Shown here piece after piece: positions 26,011-33,066 of a stretch of DNA of 33,066 nt; position 1 is the first letter of the stretch, and every line of letters starts with the position of its first letter. The DNA comes from an uncultured Pseudomonadales bacterium. Its GTDB lineage: Bacteria; Pseudomonadota; Gammaproteobacteria; Pseudomonadales; Porticoccaceae. Position numbers and translations under genes: made by a program. A model generated the notes under the pieces. The model ran no database searches, was not told where the DNA came from, and saw only the letters and a program-made list of their open reading frames with translations. The stretch is from contig CALKMW010000016.1 in NCBI GenBank assembly GCA_938092205.1, forward strand, positions 1 to 33,066, read 5' to 3'.

Positions 26011-27411
26011 ATGACTTCAGAAATTTGGATTGCAGAAGATGACCGTTCACTGCGCTGGGTGATGGAAAAGGCTATTCGCCGTGAAGATATTCAGGTACGT
26101 AGCTTTGAAAATGCCGAAGCTTTACTGGATGCCCTAGCTGATGACCAGCCTGAGATTATTATCTCGGATATAAGGATGCCGGGTATGGACGGCCTGGAGC
26201 TATTGCAGCGTATTCATGCCGATCACCCGGATATGCCGATTATTATCACTACAGCGCACTCTGATCTCGACAGTGCGGTTGCAGCCTATCAAAGTGGTGC
26301 TTTTGAATATTTGCCAAAGCCCTTTGATTTAGAAGAACTGGTGGATGTGGCGCGTCGAGCCATTAGCTTTGCCAGCGAGCAAAAAACCTCAGCTGAGGTA
26401 GCTCAGTCGCCGCAGAGTGAAATAATTGGTGAAGCGCCAGCTATGCAGGAAGTATTTCGTGCTATTGGCAGGTTATCTAATTCAAATATCACTGTATTAA
26501 TTAATGGTGAGTCTGGTACCGGTAAAGAGTTGGTTGCCCAAGCCCTTCACAAGCATAGTCCGCGCCGCAATAATAAGTTTATTGCGCTTAATATGGCGGC
26601 AATTCCACATGACTTGATTGAATCTGAGCTTTTTGGCCATGAAAAAGGCGCTTTTACTGGGGCTGCACAGCGTCGTGAAGGTCGATTTGAACAAGCTAAT
26701 GGCGGCACCCTGTTTCTCGATGAGATCGGCGATATGCCCTCAGAAGCACAGACCAGATTGCTAAGAGTGCTGGCTGATGGAGAATTCTATCGCGTAGGGG
26801 GGCATACAGCGGTTAAAGTTGACGTGCGAATTATTGCCGCAACGCACCAAAACCTAGAAACCTTGGTAACTGAGAACCGTTTTCGAGAGGATCTATTTCA
26901 CCGTTTAAATGTTATTAGAGTGCATCTGCCTAGATTGGCCGATAGGCGAGAAGATATACCAGAATTAATGCAGCATTTTTTCCACAGTGCTGCCAAAGAG
27001 TTAGAAATGGAGCCAAAGGCGCTATCGCCAGAGGCGGAAGAATTCCTCTACAGCTTGCCGTGGCCGGGTAATGTTCGTCAGTTAGAAAATATTTGTCGAT
27101 GGCTAACCGTTATGGCTGCGGGTCGAGAAGTGCTTCTTTCCGACCTGCCTCCAGAGCTGCGTGCTGAACAGTCAGACAAGGCGCAAAGAGTCTCTGGAGA
27201 CTGGCAAACAATGTTGCGCAGCTGGGTGGATAAAGCGCTTGGATCTGGCAGTAAAGATATACTGTCATCTGCTATTCCTGACTTTGAGCGCACAATGATA
27301 GAGGCGGCATTGGCACACACTGCGGGAAGGAAAAAAGATGCAGCCCAATTGTTAGGTTGGGGTCGTAATACCCTGACTAGAAAGCTTCAAGAATACAATA
27401 TAGAAAAGTAA
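26011..27411 (+). CDS. glnG: Nitrogen regulation response regulator NtrC (GlnG)
   Basis: This 466-residue bacterial enhancer-binding protein opens sigma54 promoters when phosphorylated. The receiver domain has the acidic pair D10-D11, phospho-acceptor D53 ([12 protein letters not shown]) and K103 (LPKPF). The AAA+ domain has Walker A GESGTGKE at 166-173, the sigma54-contacting GAFTGA loop at 213-218 and Walker [12 protein letters not shown]. The C-terminal Fis-like HTH reads [22 protein letters not shown]. Three matching DNA sites lie upstream of glnA and of its own operon, so positive autoregulation is likely. The gene ends just before a symmetric terminator. Confidence 0.97.
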   Translation: MTSEIWIAEDDRSLRWVMEKAIRREDIQVRSFENAEALLDALADDQPEIIISDIRMPGMDGLELLQRIHADHPDMPIIITTAHSDLDSAVAAYQSGAFEYLPKPFDLEELVDVARRAISFASEQKTSAEVAQSPQSEIIGEAPAMQEVFRAIGRLSNSNITVLINGESGTGKELVAQALHKHSPRRNNKFIALNMAAIPHDLIESELFGHEKGAFTGAAQRREGRFEQANGGTLFLDEIGDMPSEAQTRLLRVLADGEFYRVGGHTAVKVDVRIIAATHQNLETLVTENRFREDLFHRLNVIRVHLPRLADRREDIPELMQHFFHSAAKELEMEPKALSPEAEEFLYSLPWPGNVRQLENICRWLTVMAAGREVLLSDLPPELRAEQSDKAQRVSGDWQTMLRSWVDKALGSGSKDILSSAIPDFERTMIEAALAHTAGRKKDAAQLLGWGRNTLTRKLQEYNIEK

Positions 27412-27433
27412 TTCCTATCATTTAGAATGTAAT

Positions 27434-27462
27434 AAAAAACCCGCCAATTTGGCGGGTTTTTT
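27434..27462. terminator. Bidirectional terminator between ntrC and secB
   Basis: AAAAAA-CCCGCC (27440-27445), loop AATTT, GGCGGG (27451-27456) then TTTTTT. The flanking A and T runs give a U-tract on either strand, so it can end both the ntrC (+) and secB (-) transcripts. Confidence 0.93.
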
Positions 27463-27483
27463 AGTTGTTTATCGCACTATTGA

Positions 27484-27960
27484 TTAGTGCTGAGTGCTTT
27501 CTTTTTCCTCTGCAGACTGTTGCAGTGCATTAGCAAATAGCGCATCAAAATTGATCGGTGGCAGTAATAGCGCCGGGAACGAACCCTTGGTGACCACGTT
27601 ATCTAGTGTCTCGCGAAGATAGGGGAATAAGATTCCCGGGCATGTAGTATTTAGAATCTGAGGTAGTTGTTCTTCGGCAAAGCCGCTTACATTGAAAAGA
27701 CCAGCTTGTTCAGCTTCTACAATATAAATCGTATCTTCACCATCGGCTACGGTAATGGTGACTCGAAGCGCCACTTCAAATAAGCCGTCCTCAACCGGAT
27801 TGGTTTTGGTGTTGAGGTCTTGGCTAACTTTAGGTTGCCATTTTTTCTTGAACGCAGAAGGCCCCTGCGGAGTCTCAAACGAAAGATCCTTTAGATATAT
27901 ACGCTGTATTGAAAATTGTGGCTGTCCAGCATCTGGTTTTTGTTTTGTATCTTTAGCCAT
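27484..27960 (-). CDS. secB: Protein-export chaperone SecB
   Basis: This 158-residue homotetrameric chaperone keeps preproteins unfolded and hands them to SecA. Typical segments are FSIQRIYLKDLSFETPQGP at the N-terminus, NTKTNPVEDGLFEVALRVTI, and the C-terminal CPGILFPYLRETLDNVVTKGSFPALLLPPINFDALF. The length is close to E. coli SecB (155). AAGGG lies seven bases before the ATG. It is the last gene of yibN-grxC-secB; in E. coli gpsA follows, but here the cluster ends at the terminator. Confidence 0.97.
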   Translation of the reverse strand: MAKDTKQKPDAGQPQFSIQRIYLKDLSFETPQGPSAFKKKWQPKVSQDLNTKTNPVEDGLFEVALRVTITVADGEDTIYIVEAEQAGLFNVSGFAEEQLPQILNTTCPGILFPYLRETLDNVVTKGSFPALLLPPINFDALFANALQQSAEEKESTQH

Positions 27961-27993
27961 GGTAAAGCCCTTATAAATTTAACTTTTAATGAG

Positions 27994-28266
27994 TTATGCA
28001 CTGAGTAGGTGGTCTAATTCACCTGTTAATGCAAGTTTTCGTAGATCAGTAAACCCGCCTATATGCTGTTCACCAATCCAAATTTGTGGAACGGTTCTTT
28101 GGCCACTCCTTTGAATAACATTGTCTCGAAGATCAGGATCGTTATCAACTGCTATATATTGATACTGCACGCTTTTAGCGTCAAATAACTGCCTAGCCGC
28201 AATACAGTAAGGGCAGTATTGCGTCCCGTATATCACTATTTGATCTGAATTATCTAAATTTTCCAA
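27994..28266 (-). CDS. grxC: Glutaredoxin 3 (GrxC)
   Basis: This 90-residue glutathione-dependent thiol oxidoreductase has the dithiol active site C18-P-Y-C21, the cis-proline segment RTVPQIWIGEQHIGG and a C-terminal helix LRKLALTGELDHLL. The start appears to be TTG at 28266, three bases after the stop of the rhodanese gene; I see no strong ribosome site, so translation is probably coupled to the upstream gene. secB follows 33 bases downstream. Confidence 0.93.
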   Translation of the reverse strand: MENLDNSDQIVIYGTQYCPYCIAARQLFDAKSVQYQYIAVDNDPDLRDNVIQRSGQRTVPQIWIGEQHIGGFTDLRKLALTGELDHLLSA

Positions 28267-28269
28267 AAG

Positions 28270-28689
28270 TTATTTCTTACTGCCGCTGACTAGAGGTAAA
28301 TTGCTATGTCGCCATTGAGAAATACCACCGCTTAGGCGGCGTATATTATAGCCCTGCTTAGTAAGGATTCCGCCTGCGGAGCCTGCATGTTGGCCCATTT
28401 GGTCGGTCAGCACGATCATTGTAGATTTGTGTTTTTCTAGTTCATTGGTTCTGCTGGCTAAAGCGTTATGAGGGATATTGATTGATCCATGAATATGCCC
28501 CTGATTGAAGTCATTGGCAGAGCGAACATCAACTAGTACCGCTTTGTCTTGGTTCATTAACGTAACCAGTTCACTCGACAAGATAGGCAGGCCGTTATTT
28601 TTTCGCGTTACTGCCACCAAGGCGGCAATTAGGGCGAAAAGAAAAGTAATCAGTAGCCATTCTTGGCTGACAAAAATAAAGATATTCAC
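28270..28689 (-). CDS. yibN: Membrane-anchored rhodanese-like protein (YibN-type), cysteine-less
   Basis: This 139-residue protein has one N-terminal membrane segment (about residues 10-27, WLLITFLFALIAALVAV) followed by a cytoplasmic rhodanese-fold domain: VLVDVRSANDFNQGHIHGSINIPH and a C-terminal GGISQWRHSNLPL. The position before grxC-secB and the length match E. coli YibN. True rhodaneses carry a catalytic Cys in the loop after MIVLTD; here that loop is QMGQHAGSAGG, and the whole protein contains no cysteine, so sulfurtransferase activity is unlikely. The start is GTG at 28689. The role may be structural or regulatory at the membrane. Confidence 0.85.
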   Translation of the reverse strand: MNIFIFVSQEWLLITFLFALIAALVAVTRKNNGLPILSSELVTLMNQDKAVLVDVRSANDFNQGHIHGSINIPHNALASRTNELEKHKSTMIVLTDQMGQHAGSAGGILTKQGYNIRRLSGGISQWRHSNLPLVSGSKK

Positions 28690-28818
28690 GTTTAGAATCT
28701 CATAGATAGTGGGTGTTTTTATAAAGCAAAACCTTTAGCGAGGGCAAGTATACACAGTATTTGCTTGCTGTGGAATTGGGCTAATATTTTTTAGTTGAGC
28801 TTTAATCTTGCGCTGAAG

Positions 28819-29640
28819 TTATGCCCACTTGCTCCATACAGGTGTTAGGTCAGCGGGTAGCTCAGATGCCATACCCAGAGCCGCCCAAGGTTGCCCCGGC
28901 GCATGAAAATCAGAGCCGCGCGAGGCGAGTAGATTGTATTGTTTGCAAAGTTTCGCCATAGACTGGGTTTCAGAAACAGTTTGAGAGCCTGAAATGACTT
29001 CCATAGCCTCGCCGCCAAGCTCGATAAAATCCTCTAACAATAGGCATAATTTGGTTCTAGTCATCTTGTATTTGGTTGGATGCGCTAGTACTGCAACGCC
29101 GCCGGCGCCTCGAATCCAGCTAATGACGTCGCCAAGACTTGCCCATTGCTGTTTTATGTCGCCAGCCTTGCCAGCGCCTAAATAGCGCTTAAATGCCTGC
29201 TGAAAATTGCTGACAGCGCCTATTTCCACCAGATATTGAGCGAAATGTGGGCGACCTACCTGTTGGCCGCAACAGAAGCGTTTAGCCCCTTCAAGACTGC
29301 CCTCAATGCCTAGCTGCTGTAGCTTTTTATCGATTAAATGGCCGCGTTTTTCTCTGGCCAAAGACTGAAATCGAATGCCCTCGAGTAAATCGGCATTATT
29401 TAGATCCATATTGAGCCCAACAATATGCACGCCAATATTTCGCCAGGTAGTCGAGAATTCAATCCCGCTAATAAGGGTTAAGTCTTCTTTTGAAGCGCTA
29501 ATTTCAGCATAACTGTCAATATTATCGTGGTCAGTAATGGCTAAAACATCAATTTCACGCTCAATAGCCAACGCTATAAGCTCTTTAGGGGATAAAGAGC
29601 CATCGGAAAGGTTGGTATGGCAGTGTAAATCAACGTTCAT
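28819..29640 (-). CDS. rnm: PHP-domain 5'-3' exoribonuclease / nucleotide phosphatase (RNase AM, YciV-like)
   Basis: This 273-residue protein belongs to the PHP phosphoesterase family. Metal-binding motifs are visible in order: DLHCHTNLSDG at 4-14, AITDHDN near 34-40, GIEFST near 59-64, VLAHPTKY in the middle, and RGSDFHAPG near the C-terminus. E. coli YciV (RNase AM, 293 residues) trims the 5' ends of 5S, 16S and 23S rRNA and dephosphorylates 3',5'-nucleoside bisphosphates. The length and motif layout fit that enzyme better than the longer PHP domains of PolIIIalpha or HisJ. It is divergent from sprT; 129 bases without visible features separate it from yibN. Confidence 0.88.
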   Translation of the reverse strand: MNVDLHCHTNLSDGSLSPKELIALAIEREIDVLAITDHDNIDSYAEISASKEDLTLISGIEFSTTWRNIGVHIVGLNMDLNNADLLEGIRFQSLAREKRGHLIDKKLQQLGIEGSLEGAKRFCCGQQVGRPHFAQYLVEIGAVSNFQQAFKRYLGAGKAGDIKQQWASLGDVISWIRGAGGVAVLAHPTKYKMTRTKLCLLLEDFIELGGEAMEVISGSQTVSETQSMAKLCKQYNLLASRGSDFHAPGQPWAALGMASELPADLTPVWSKWA

Positions 29641-29694
29641 ATATAAAATTGCCTAATCATTAGCCCTATTATAACTGTCTCTTGTGCCGATGCT

Positions 29695-30261
29695 ATGAAT
29701 CTTTATAATCACTCTATGCCTAGCATTGCCCAACATACTGATCCTATTGCGCCTATTTCACAGCAGCAAATGACTGAGGTGCAAAGCGTCACTCTAGATT
29801 ATATTGCAATGGCACAGCAAATATACAAAAAGCCCTTTTCATCTATACCTGTCGTATTTGATTTGCGCGGCAAATGCGCAGGCATGTATAAGCGCAAGGG
29901 TCGAGATCGGCATATTCGTTTTAATCCATGGTTGTTTGCGAAATACTACAAGCATAGTATAGATCAGACCATACCTCATGAAGTGGCGCATTACATCACT
30001 GATTGCTTGTACCCATTTCGCCGAGTTAAGCCCCATGGTGAAGAGTGGCGATCAGTTATGCAGGCTTTCGGGGTTGCGCCAAAAGTCACCGGTGATTTTG
30101 ATTTGGCTGGCATCCCTACAAGGCACTATCAGCGAATTGACTACAACTGTGGTTGTAAAACACATCAACTCTCAATAATAAGGCACCGCAGAGTACAATC
30201 TGGGCAAGCAGAATACCGCTGTAAAGATTGTCGCCAGCTGTTAAAGGTGGCGTCAAAGTGA
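29695..30261 (+). CDS. sprT: SprT-family zinc metalloprotease-like protein
   Basis: This 188-residue SprT-like protein has the zincin motif HEVAH at 95-99 with a third ligand probably H114 (KPHGEEW). A C-terminal zinc-ribbon is suggested by C152, C154 (CGC) with H157, and C176-x2-C179. Eukaryotic relatives (SPRTN) cut DNA-protein crosslinks; bacterial SprT activity is not well established. The start at 29695 lacks a good ribosome site, and an ATG at 29716 is also possible. The TGA overlaps the GTG start of the next gene (GTGA), so the two are translationally coupled. Confidence 0.88.
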   Translation: MNLYNHSMPSIAQHTDPIAPISQQQMTEVQSVTLDYIAMAQQIYKKPFSSIPVVFDLRGKCAGMYKRKGRDRHIRFNPWLFAKYYKHSIDQTIPHEVAHYITDCLYPFRRVKPHGEEWRSVMQAFGVAPKVTGDFDLAGIPTRHYQRIDYNCGCKTHQLSIIRHRRVQSGQAEYRCKDCRQLLKVASK

Positions 30262-30515
30262 GTGCTGAAGCGGCTGGTGGCTGGTTTGTGTATATTATTC
30301 GTGCCAGCGACGATTCTCTTTATACCGGCATAACTACTGATCTAGACCGGCGATTAAAGCAGCATCAAACCGGCAAGGGTGGTGCAAAGTACTTTCGTGG
30401 GCGTCAAGCCTGTGATTTTGTGTATACCGAATCTGGCCATAACCGTAGCAGTGCTTCTATTCGTGAGGCGCAAATAAAAAAAATGACTCGACAGCAAAAA
30501 GATCTGCTATTATAA
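30258..30515 (+). CDS. GIY-YIG superfamily protein (YhbQ-like)
   Basis: This 85-residue single-domain protein has a GIY-YIG nuclease fold: WFVYIIRASDDSLYTGITTDLDRRLKQHQTGKGGAKYFRG, then IREAQIKKMTRQQK with the conserved Glu. It matches YhbQ/UPF0213 in length and pattern. These proteins have been reported to act on DNA in some bacteria, but the physiological target is unclear. I chose GTG 30258, which overlaps the sprT stop and has AGGTGG seven bases upstream; a TTG at 30228 would give a longer product with no site. The first regulator operator begins eight bases after its stop. Confidence 0.88.
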   Translation: MSAEAAGGWFVYIIRASDDSLYTGITTDLDRRLKQHQTGKGGAKYFRGRQACDFVYTESGHNRSSASIREAQIKKMTRQQKDLLL

Positions 30516-30522
30516 ATCTATA

Positions 30523-30534
30523 TTGTATATACAA
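30523..30534. promoter_or_regulatory. Operator O1, TTGTATATACAA
   Basis: A perfect 12-base palindrome, the first of three similar sites before the HutC-like gene. It resembles the TGTATATACA core known for HutC-type GntR regulators. Confidence 0.75.
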
Positions 30535-30583
30535 ATAATTAATCTCCAATATACTGTTTATGTCGGATATTTGGTATTATAAG

Positions 30584-30595
30584 TTGTATATACAA
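30584..30595. promoter_or_regulatory. Operator O2, TTGTATATACAA
   Basis: An exact copy of O1, 61 bases downstream (close to six helical turns). The spacing could allow a repression loop. The flanking context TTGTATATACAAATAAT is also shared with O1. Confidence 0.75.
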
Positions 30596-30600
30596 ATAAT

Positions 30601-30612
30601 ATGTATATACAA
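30601..30612. promoter_or_regulatory. Operator O3, ATGTATATACAA
   Basis: A one-mismatch copy of O2 with the core TGTATATACA, 17 bases downstream and 16 bases before the probable ATG of the regulator gene, so a bound repressor would cover the early transcript region. Confidence 0.7.
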
Positions 30613-30627
30613 ATATGGTGGGTATAT

Positions 30628-31353
30628 ATGGAAGCTAAGGATCATAAAATACCGCAATTTGCTGTTATAAAGCAGTATTTGGAGCAGCAAATTAACACTC
30701 AGCAGTGGGCGCCCGGCCGGCGAATACCCACAGAGCAATCTTTAGCCGATACTTTTTCTGTTAGTAGAATGACCGCAAGGCGAGCAGTGCAAGAATTAGC
30801 TGACAGGGGCATTCTTACCAGAACTCAGGGTTCTGGCACCTATGTTGCCGAAAAGTCGCAATCTATTCCAAATCTTCCTATTAAAGATGTTGTAGCTGTG
30901 GCAAAAGCAGAACACAGCCATAAACATAAAATAATTTCAGCGGATGCGGTTCAGATAACCTCCGATATAGCTAAATTAATGGGTTTACAAACAGATACAC
31001 TGGTATTTCAGCTAACCGTTGTTCATCTTTATGTTGATCGCCCCATACAGTGGCAAAAAATCTGGGTAAATCGCAGTATGGCGCCGGCATTGTTAAAACA
31101 GAAGCTCGATAAAGTTGACCCAAATGACTACCTTGACTGGCTGTGTCGGCCACAAAAAACAGATTATCAGTTAAAAGCAGTGCTACCAACGGCAAGTCAA
31201 AGATTGCAGTTAATGCTATCGCAACAGGATACGCTCAACTGTATGCAGTTATCACGCAGGCATTGGTCGGCAGACGCAGTATTTAGTTTTTCTATAATGC
31301 TGCACCCAGCGGAAAGTTATTACTTGGGTGATGAACTAAAGGAAGTACAGTGA
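30628..31353 (+). CDS. GntR-family transcriptional regulator, HutC-like (UTRA domain)
   Basis: This 241-residue protein has a GntR winged HTH at about 10-75 (FAVIKQYLEQQIN ... VSRMTARRAVQELADRG ... TQGSGTYVAE) and a C-terminal UTRA ligand-binding domain. The UTRA part (IQWQKIWVNRSMAPALL, DPNDYLDWLC, LKAVLPTASQRL, SRRHWSADAVFSFSIMLHPAESYYLG) is strikingly close in pattern to HutC, the urocanate-responsive repressor of histidine catabolism. No hut gene is in the window. Three TTGTATATACAA-type sites lie just upstream, so autoregulation is likely. I prefer ATG 30628; an ATG at 30601 lies inside operator O3. Its stop overlaps the start of the NYN gene. Confidence 0.82.
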   Translation: MEAKDHKIPQFAVIKQYLEQQINTQQWAPGRRIPTEQSLADTFSVSRMTARRAVQELADRGILTRTQGSGTYVAEKSQSIPNLPIKDVVAVAKAEHSHKHKIISADAVQITSDIAKLMGLQTDTLVFQLTVVHLYVDRPIQWQKIWVNRSMAPALLKQKLDKVDPNDYLDWLCRPQKTDYQLKAVLPTASQRLQLMLSQQDTLNCMQLSRRHWSADAVFSFSIMLHPAESYYLGDELKEVQ

Positions 31354-31838
31354 TGCAAAGAATTGCGCTATTTGTTGATGTGCAGAATATCTATTACACC
31401 GTTAGGGATAGCTACCAGGGTTTTTTTAACTATCAGGCGCTTTGGCATAAGCTGTCACAGGAGTTTACCTTAGTTGCTGCCAATGCCTATGCTATTGAGA
31501 GCAATAATTCTAAACAGCAAAGCTTTCAGCAAACTCTTAGAAATATTGGTTTTAATGTCCACTTAAAGCCTTATATTCAACGTGCTGATGGCTCTGCCAA
31601 GGGTGATTGGGATGTGGGTATTGCTATAGATATGATGGATGCTGCTGCTCGGCAAGATGTAGATAAGTTAGTGCTATTATCAGGCGATGGTGATTTTGAT
31701 CGGTTACTAGAGCGTCTATATCGTGGCAATGGAAAAGAGACTCTAGTCTATGGTGTTCCGCAGCTAACTGCGGCATCCCTAGTGAATGCCGCAGCAGAAT
31801 ATCGTCCTATCGATAAAACTCTGCTAATGACTAAGTAA
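31353..31838 (+). CDS. NYN-domain protein (LabA/DUF88-like, putative RNase)
   Basis: This 161-residue protein has a PIN-like NYN fold: RIALFVDVQNIYYTV at the start (first acidic residue D9), GDWDVGIAIDMMDAA in the middle and LVLLSGDGDFDRLLERL near 110, a typical acidic metal cluster. NYN proteins are thought to be RNases, but no substrate is known for this one. The ATG overlaps the TGA of the HutC-like gene by one base (TGATG) and AAAGGAAG lies seven bases upstream, so the two are cotranscribed and probably coupled. Its last eight bases overlap the 3' end of the opposing gene. Confidence 0.88.
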   Translation: MQRIALFVDVQNIYYTVRDSYQGFFNYQALWHKLSQEFTLVAANAYAIESNNSKQQSFQQTLRNIGFNVHLKPYIQRADGSAKGDWDVGIAIDMMDAAARQDVDKLVLLSGDGDFDRLLERLYRGNGKETLVYGVPQLTAASLVNAAAEYRPIDKTLLMTK

Positions 31839-32196
31839 TAATACCGCCACCGGGGTTGTTGCCCTCTTGCCCCGGAACAACTATTTTGGATGCCTGCTCG
31901 CGACGCATGCGCTCGAGCTCTTTGCCAGCCTCTTCAACCGCAATCGCAGCTTTTCCAGCAAAGTCTTGAGCCGCTTCACCAATAGTATCGCCATCTAAAG
32001 CAAAATTTAGTGGAATAGCGCCCATAGGTGTCATTACCTGAGCTGAGCCAAAAAATGCTGTGGCACGGTCAGGGTCATCAGAGCCGTCGGCTAATACAGG
32101 GATCAATTTGCGTATAGCCCCAGTTTTTTGATCGGTATAGTTTTCTTCTCTAAAAAGCTCGTCCGGGCTCATTGCATTGCTTTGTTCGTCACTCAT
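31831..32196 (-). CDS. Acidic small protein of unknown function
   Basis: I do not recognise this 121-residue protein. It has no signal peptide, membrane segment or cysteine. It opens MSDEQSNAMSPDELFREEN, has IRKLIPVLADGSDDPDRATAFFGSAQVMTPMGAIPLNFALDGDT in the middle, a helical, charged stretch EEAGKELERMRREQ and a Gly-rich tail NNPGGGIIT. The central part looks like a small beta domain and the rest like a helix, so a cytoplasmic oligomer is possible. Coding is supported by a coherent charge pattern and its position between opposite-strand neighbours. It overlaps the NYN gene end by eight bases. Confidence 0.7.
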   Translation of the reverse strand: MSDEQSNAMSPDELFREENYTDQKTGAIRKLIPVLADGSDDPDRATAFFGSAQVMTPMGAIPLNFALDGDTIGEAAQDFAGKAAIAVEEAGKELERMRREQASKIVVPGQEGNNPGGGIIT

Positions 32197-32288
32197 ATAT
32201 TGTCGCCAAAAAGGTTAGTTAGGTTTAAAGCGAAATGTAACAGAGATTGGCGCCTATGAATAGACGAGCATCTGCTGTGGCTATTTTA

Positions 32289-33066
32289 TTAGCGACTAAT
32301 TTTAGCGCTTAAAAGGGTGCTGATAATAACCATCGCAGATGACACTGCTAGGCAGGAAGCCAGACCCTGTTGTTGATATATAAGGCCCGATAGTAAGGTC
32401 CCAGAAAGTCTACCTGCAGCATTGGCCATATAGTAAAAGCCGACATCAGTAGACACAGAGTCGCGCTTTGAGAAGGCGACAATTAAAAATGAGTGGATGC
32501 TCGAGTTAATGGCAAAAACAGCGCCATAGATAAGTAAGCCGGCAATTAAAATGATTGCAGGCTCTAGTCCATAAATAAGGCCAGCTGCGATTAGTGCGGG
32601 TATAAAGGCTAACTTAGCAACCCAAGATGTAAGCGCAGAGCCTGTTGGCGCCTGCTGTTGATTATCGCCTGTAATTTTAGGGGCAAGGGCTTGAATCAAG
32701 CCATAGCCAATAACCCAGCATGCCATAAAACTGCCGACTTGAAGGTGGGTCCATTGTAATTGGCTCTGTAAAAATACCGGCAGGGCAATAACAAACCAAA
32801 TATCTCTGGAGCCAAATAGAAAAAAGCGTGCGCCAGATAACAGATTAATATCACGGCTTTTGGACAAAGACTCACTAAATTTGGGCTTATAGCTGGTTTT
32901 TTGCGGCTTTAAAAATAATAGGCTCAGCACTAATGTAATGGCTAATAACGCCATCAGGGCGTGGAGACTACTGGCAAAGCCTAGGGTTGTCATTAAAAAG
33001 CCACCCAGGAAAAACCCCAAGCCTTTAAGGCTATTTTTGGACCCCGTTAGCAGCGCCACCCAGTGG
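32289..33066 (-). CDS. arsJ: ArsJ-like MFS transporter (3' part; continues past the window)
   Basis: The last 258 codons of a major facilitator family protein are present; the N-terminal part lies beyond the right edge. The first codons visible read HWVALLTGSKNSLKGLGFFLGGFL. That segment, NLLSGARFFLFGSRDIWFVIALPVFL, WVIGYGLIQALAPK and DVGFYYMANAAGRLSGTLLSGLIYQ match my memory of ArsJ, which exports 1-arseno-3-phosphoglycerate made from arsenate by a GAPDH. At least six membrane segments are visible. The partner GAPDH or ArsR would lie beyond the window if this is an ars operon; a generic MFS role is the alternative. Confidence 0.75.
   Translation of the reverse strand, partial: HWVALLTGSKNSLKGLGFFLGGFLMTTLGFASSLHALMALLAITLVLSLLFLKPQKTSYKPKFSESLSKSRDINLLSGARFFLFGSRDIWFVIALPVFLQSQLQWTHLQVGSFMACWVIGYGLIQALAPKITGDNQQQAPTGSALTSWVAKLAFIPALIAAGLIYGLEPAIILIAGLLIYGAVFAINSSIHSFLIVAFSKRDSVSTDVGFYYMANAAGRLSGTLLSGLIYQQQGLASCLAVSSAMVIISTLLSAKISR

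Noticed and set aside
1-33066. Search by eye for CRISPR arrays, tRNAs, insertion sequences, phage or toxin-antitoxin genes
   Set aside because: I saw no spaced direct repeats, cloverleaf-like segments, transposase motifs or terminal inverted repeats; the only repeats are those listed above.

Overview
The window reads as a contiguous piece of gammaproteobacterial chromosome of moderate GC content. It is dense and almost entirely housekeeping in content. The block tolC (reverse), then DUF1249/yqiB, cpdA, yqiA, parE and parC, is the arrangement typical of Gammaproteobacteria, as is the trio yibN-grxC-secB. The combination of a PPi-type phosphofructokinase, Mpl and an ArsJ-like transporter suggests a free-living, perhaps marine, member of the Cellvibrionales/SAR92-like part of the class. 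That placement is inference from gene content only. I see no tRNA, rRNA, CRISPR array, insertion sequence or phage gene.

Layout. 1-3.5 kb: ilvE (+), then an AT-richer GT4 glycosyltransferase and a TolC-family outer membrane protein (both -). 3.8-9.9 kb: yqiB-cpdA, then yqiA-parE-parC (+) behind a good sigma70-type promoter at about 5025-5052. 9.9-17.4 kb (-): an RND/MMPL exporter, ABC-F protein Uup, phosphoglycerate mutase gpmI and the S41 protease ctpA, which meets parC tail to tail. 17.5-20.2 kb (+): PPi-type phosphofructokinase and mpl. 20.2-22.6 kb (-): dtd and typA. 22.6-27.5 kb: the nitrogen control block, with glnA and then ntrB-ntrC (+). 27.5-29.6 kb (-): rhodanese-like yibN, grxC, secB, and (separately) a PHP-domain RNase AM-like gene. 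29.7-31.8 kb (+): sprT, a GIY-YIG protein, a HutC-like GntR regulator and an NYN-domain protein. 31.8-33.1 kb (-): an unrecognised acidic small protein and the 3' part of an ArsJ-like MFS transporter that runs off the window.

The regulatory DNA is the clearest readable content outside genes. glnA has two NtrC-type dyads and a near-consensus sigma54 promoter, plus a second sigma54-like element. ntrBC has its own NtrC dyad, identical in its 15 bases to one of the glnA boxes, and its own sigma54-like promoter behind a strong glnA terminator. This predicts a self-amplifying nitrogen-starvation circuit. The HutC-like regulator is preceded by three copies of a TTGTATATACAA-type palindrome and is followed, overlapping, by an NYN-nuclease-like gene.

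I did not find a convincing new multi-gene system. The items most worth a second look are the HutC-like/NYN pair with its triple operator, the tandem sigma54 elements at glnA, an internal duplication in CtpA, an acidic Tyr-rich repeat inserted in the RND exporter, and a rhodanese-fold protein with no cysteine at all.
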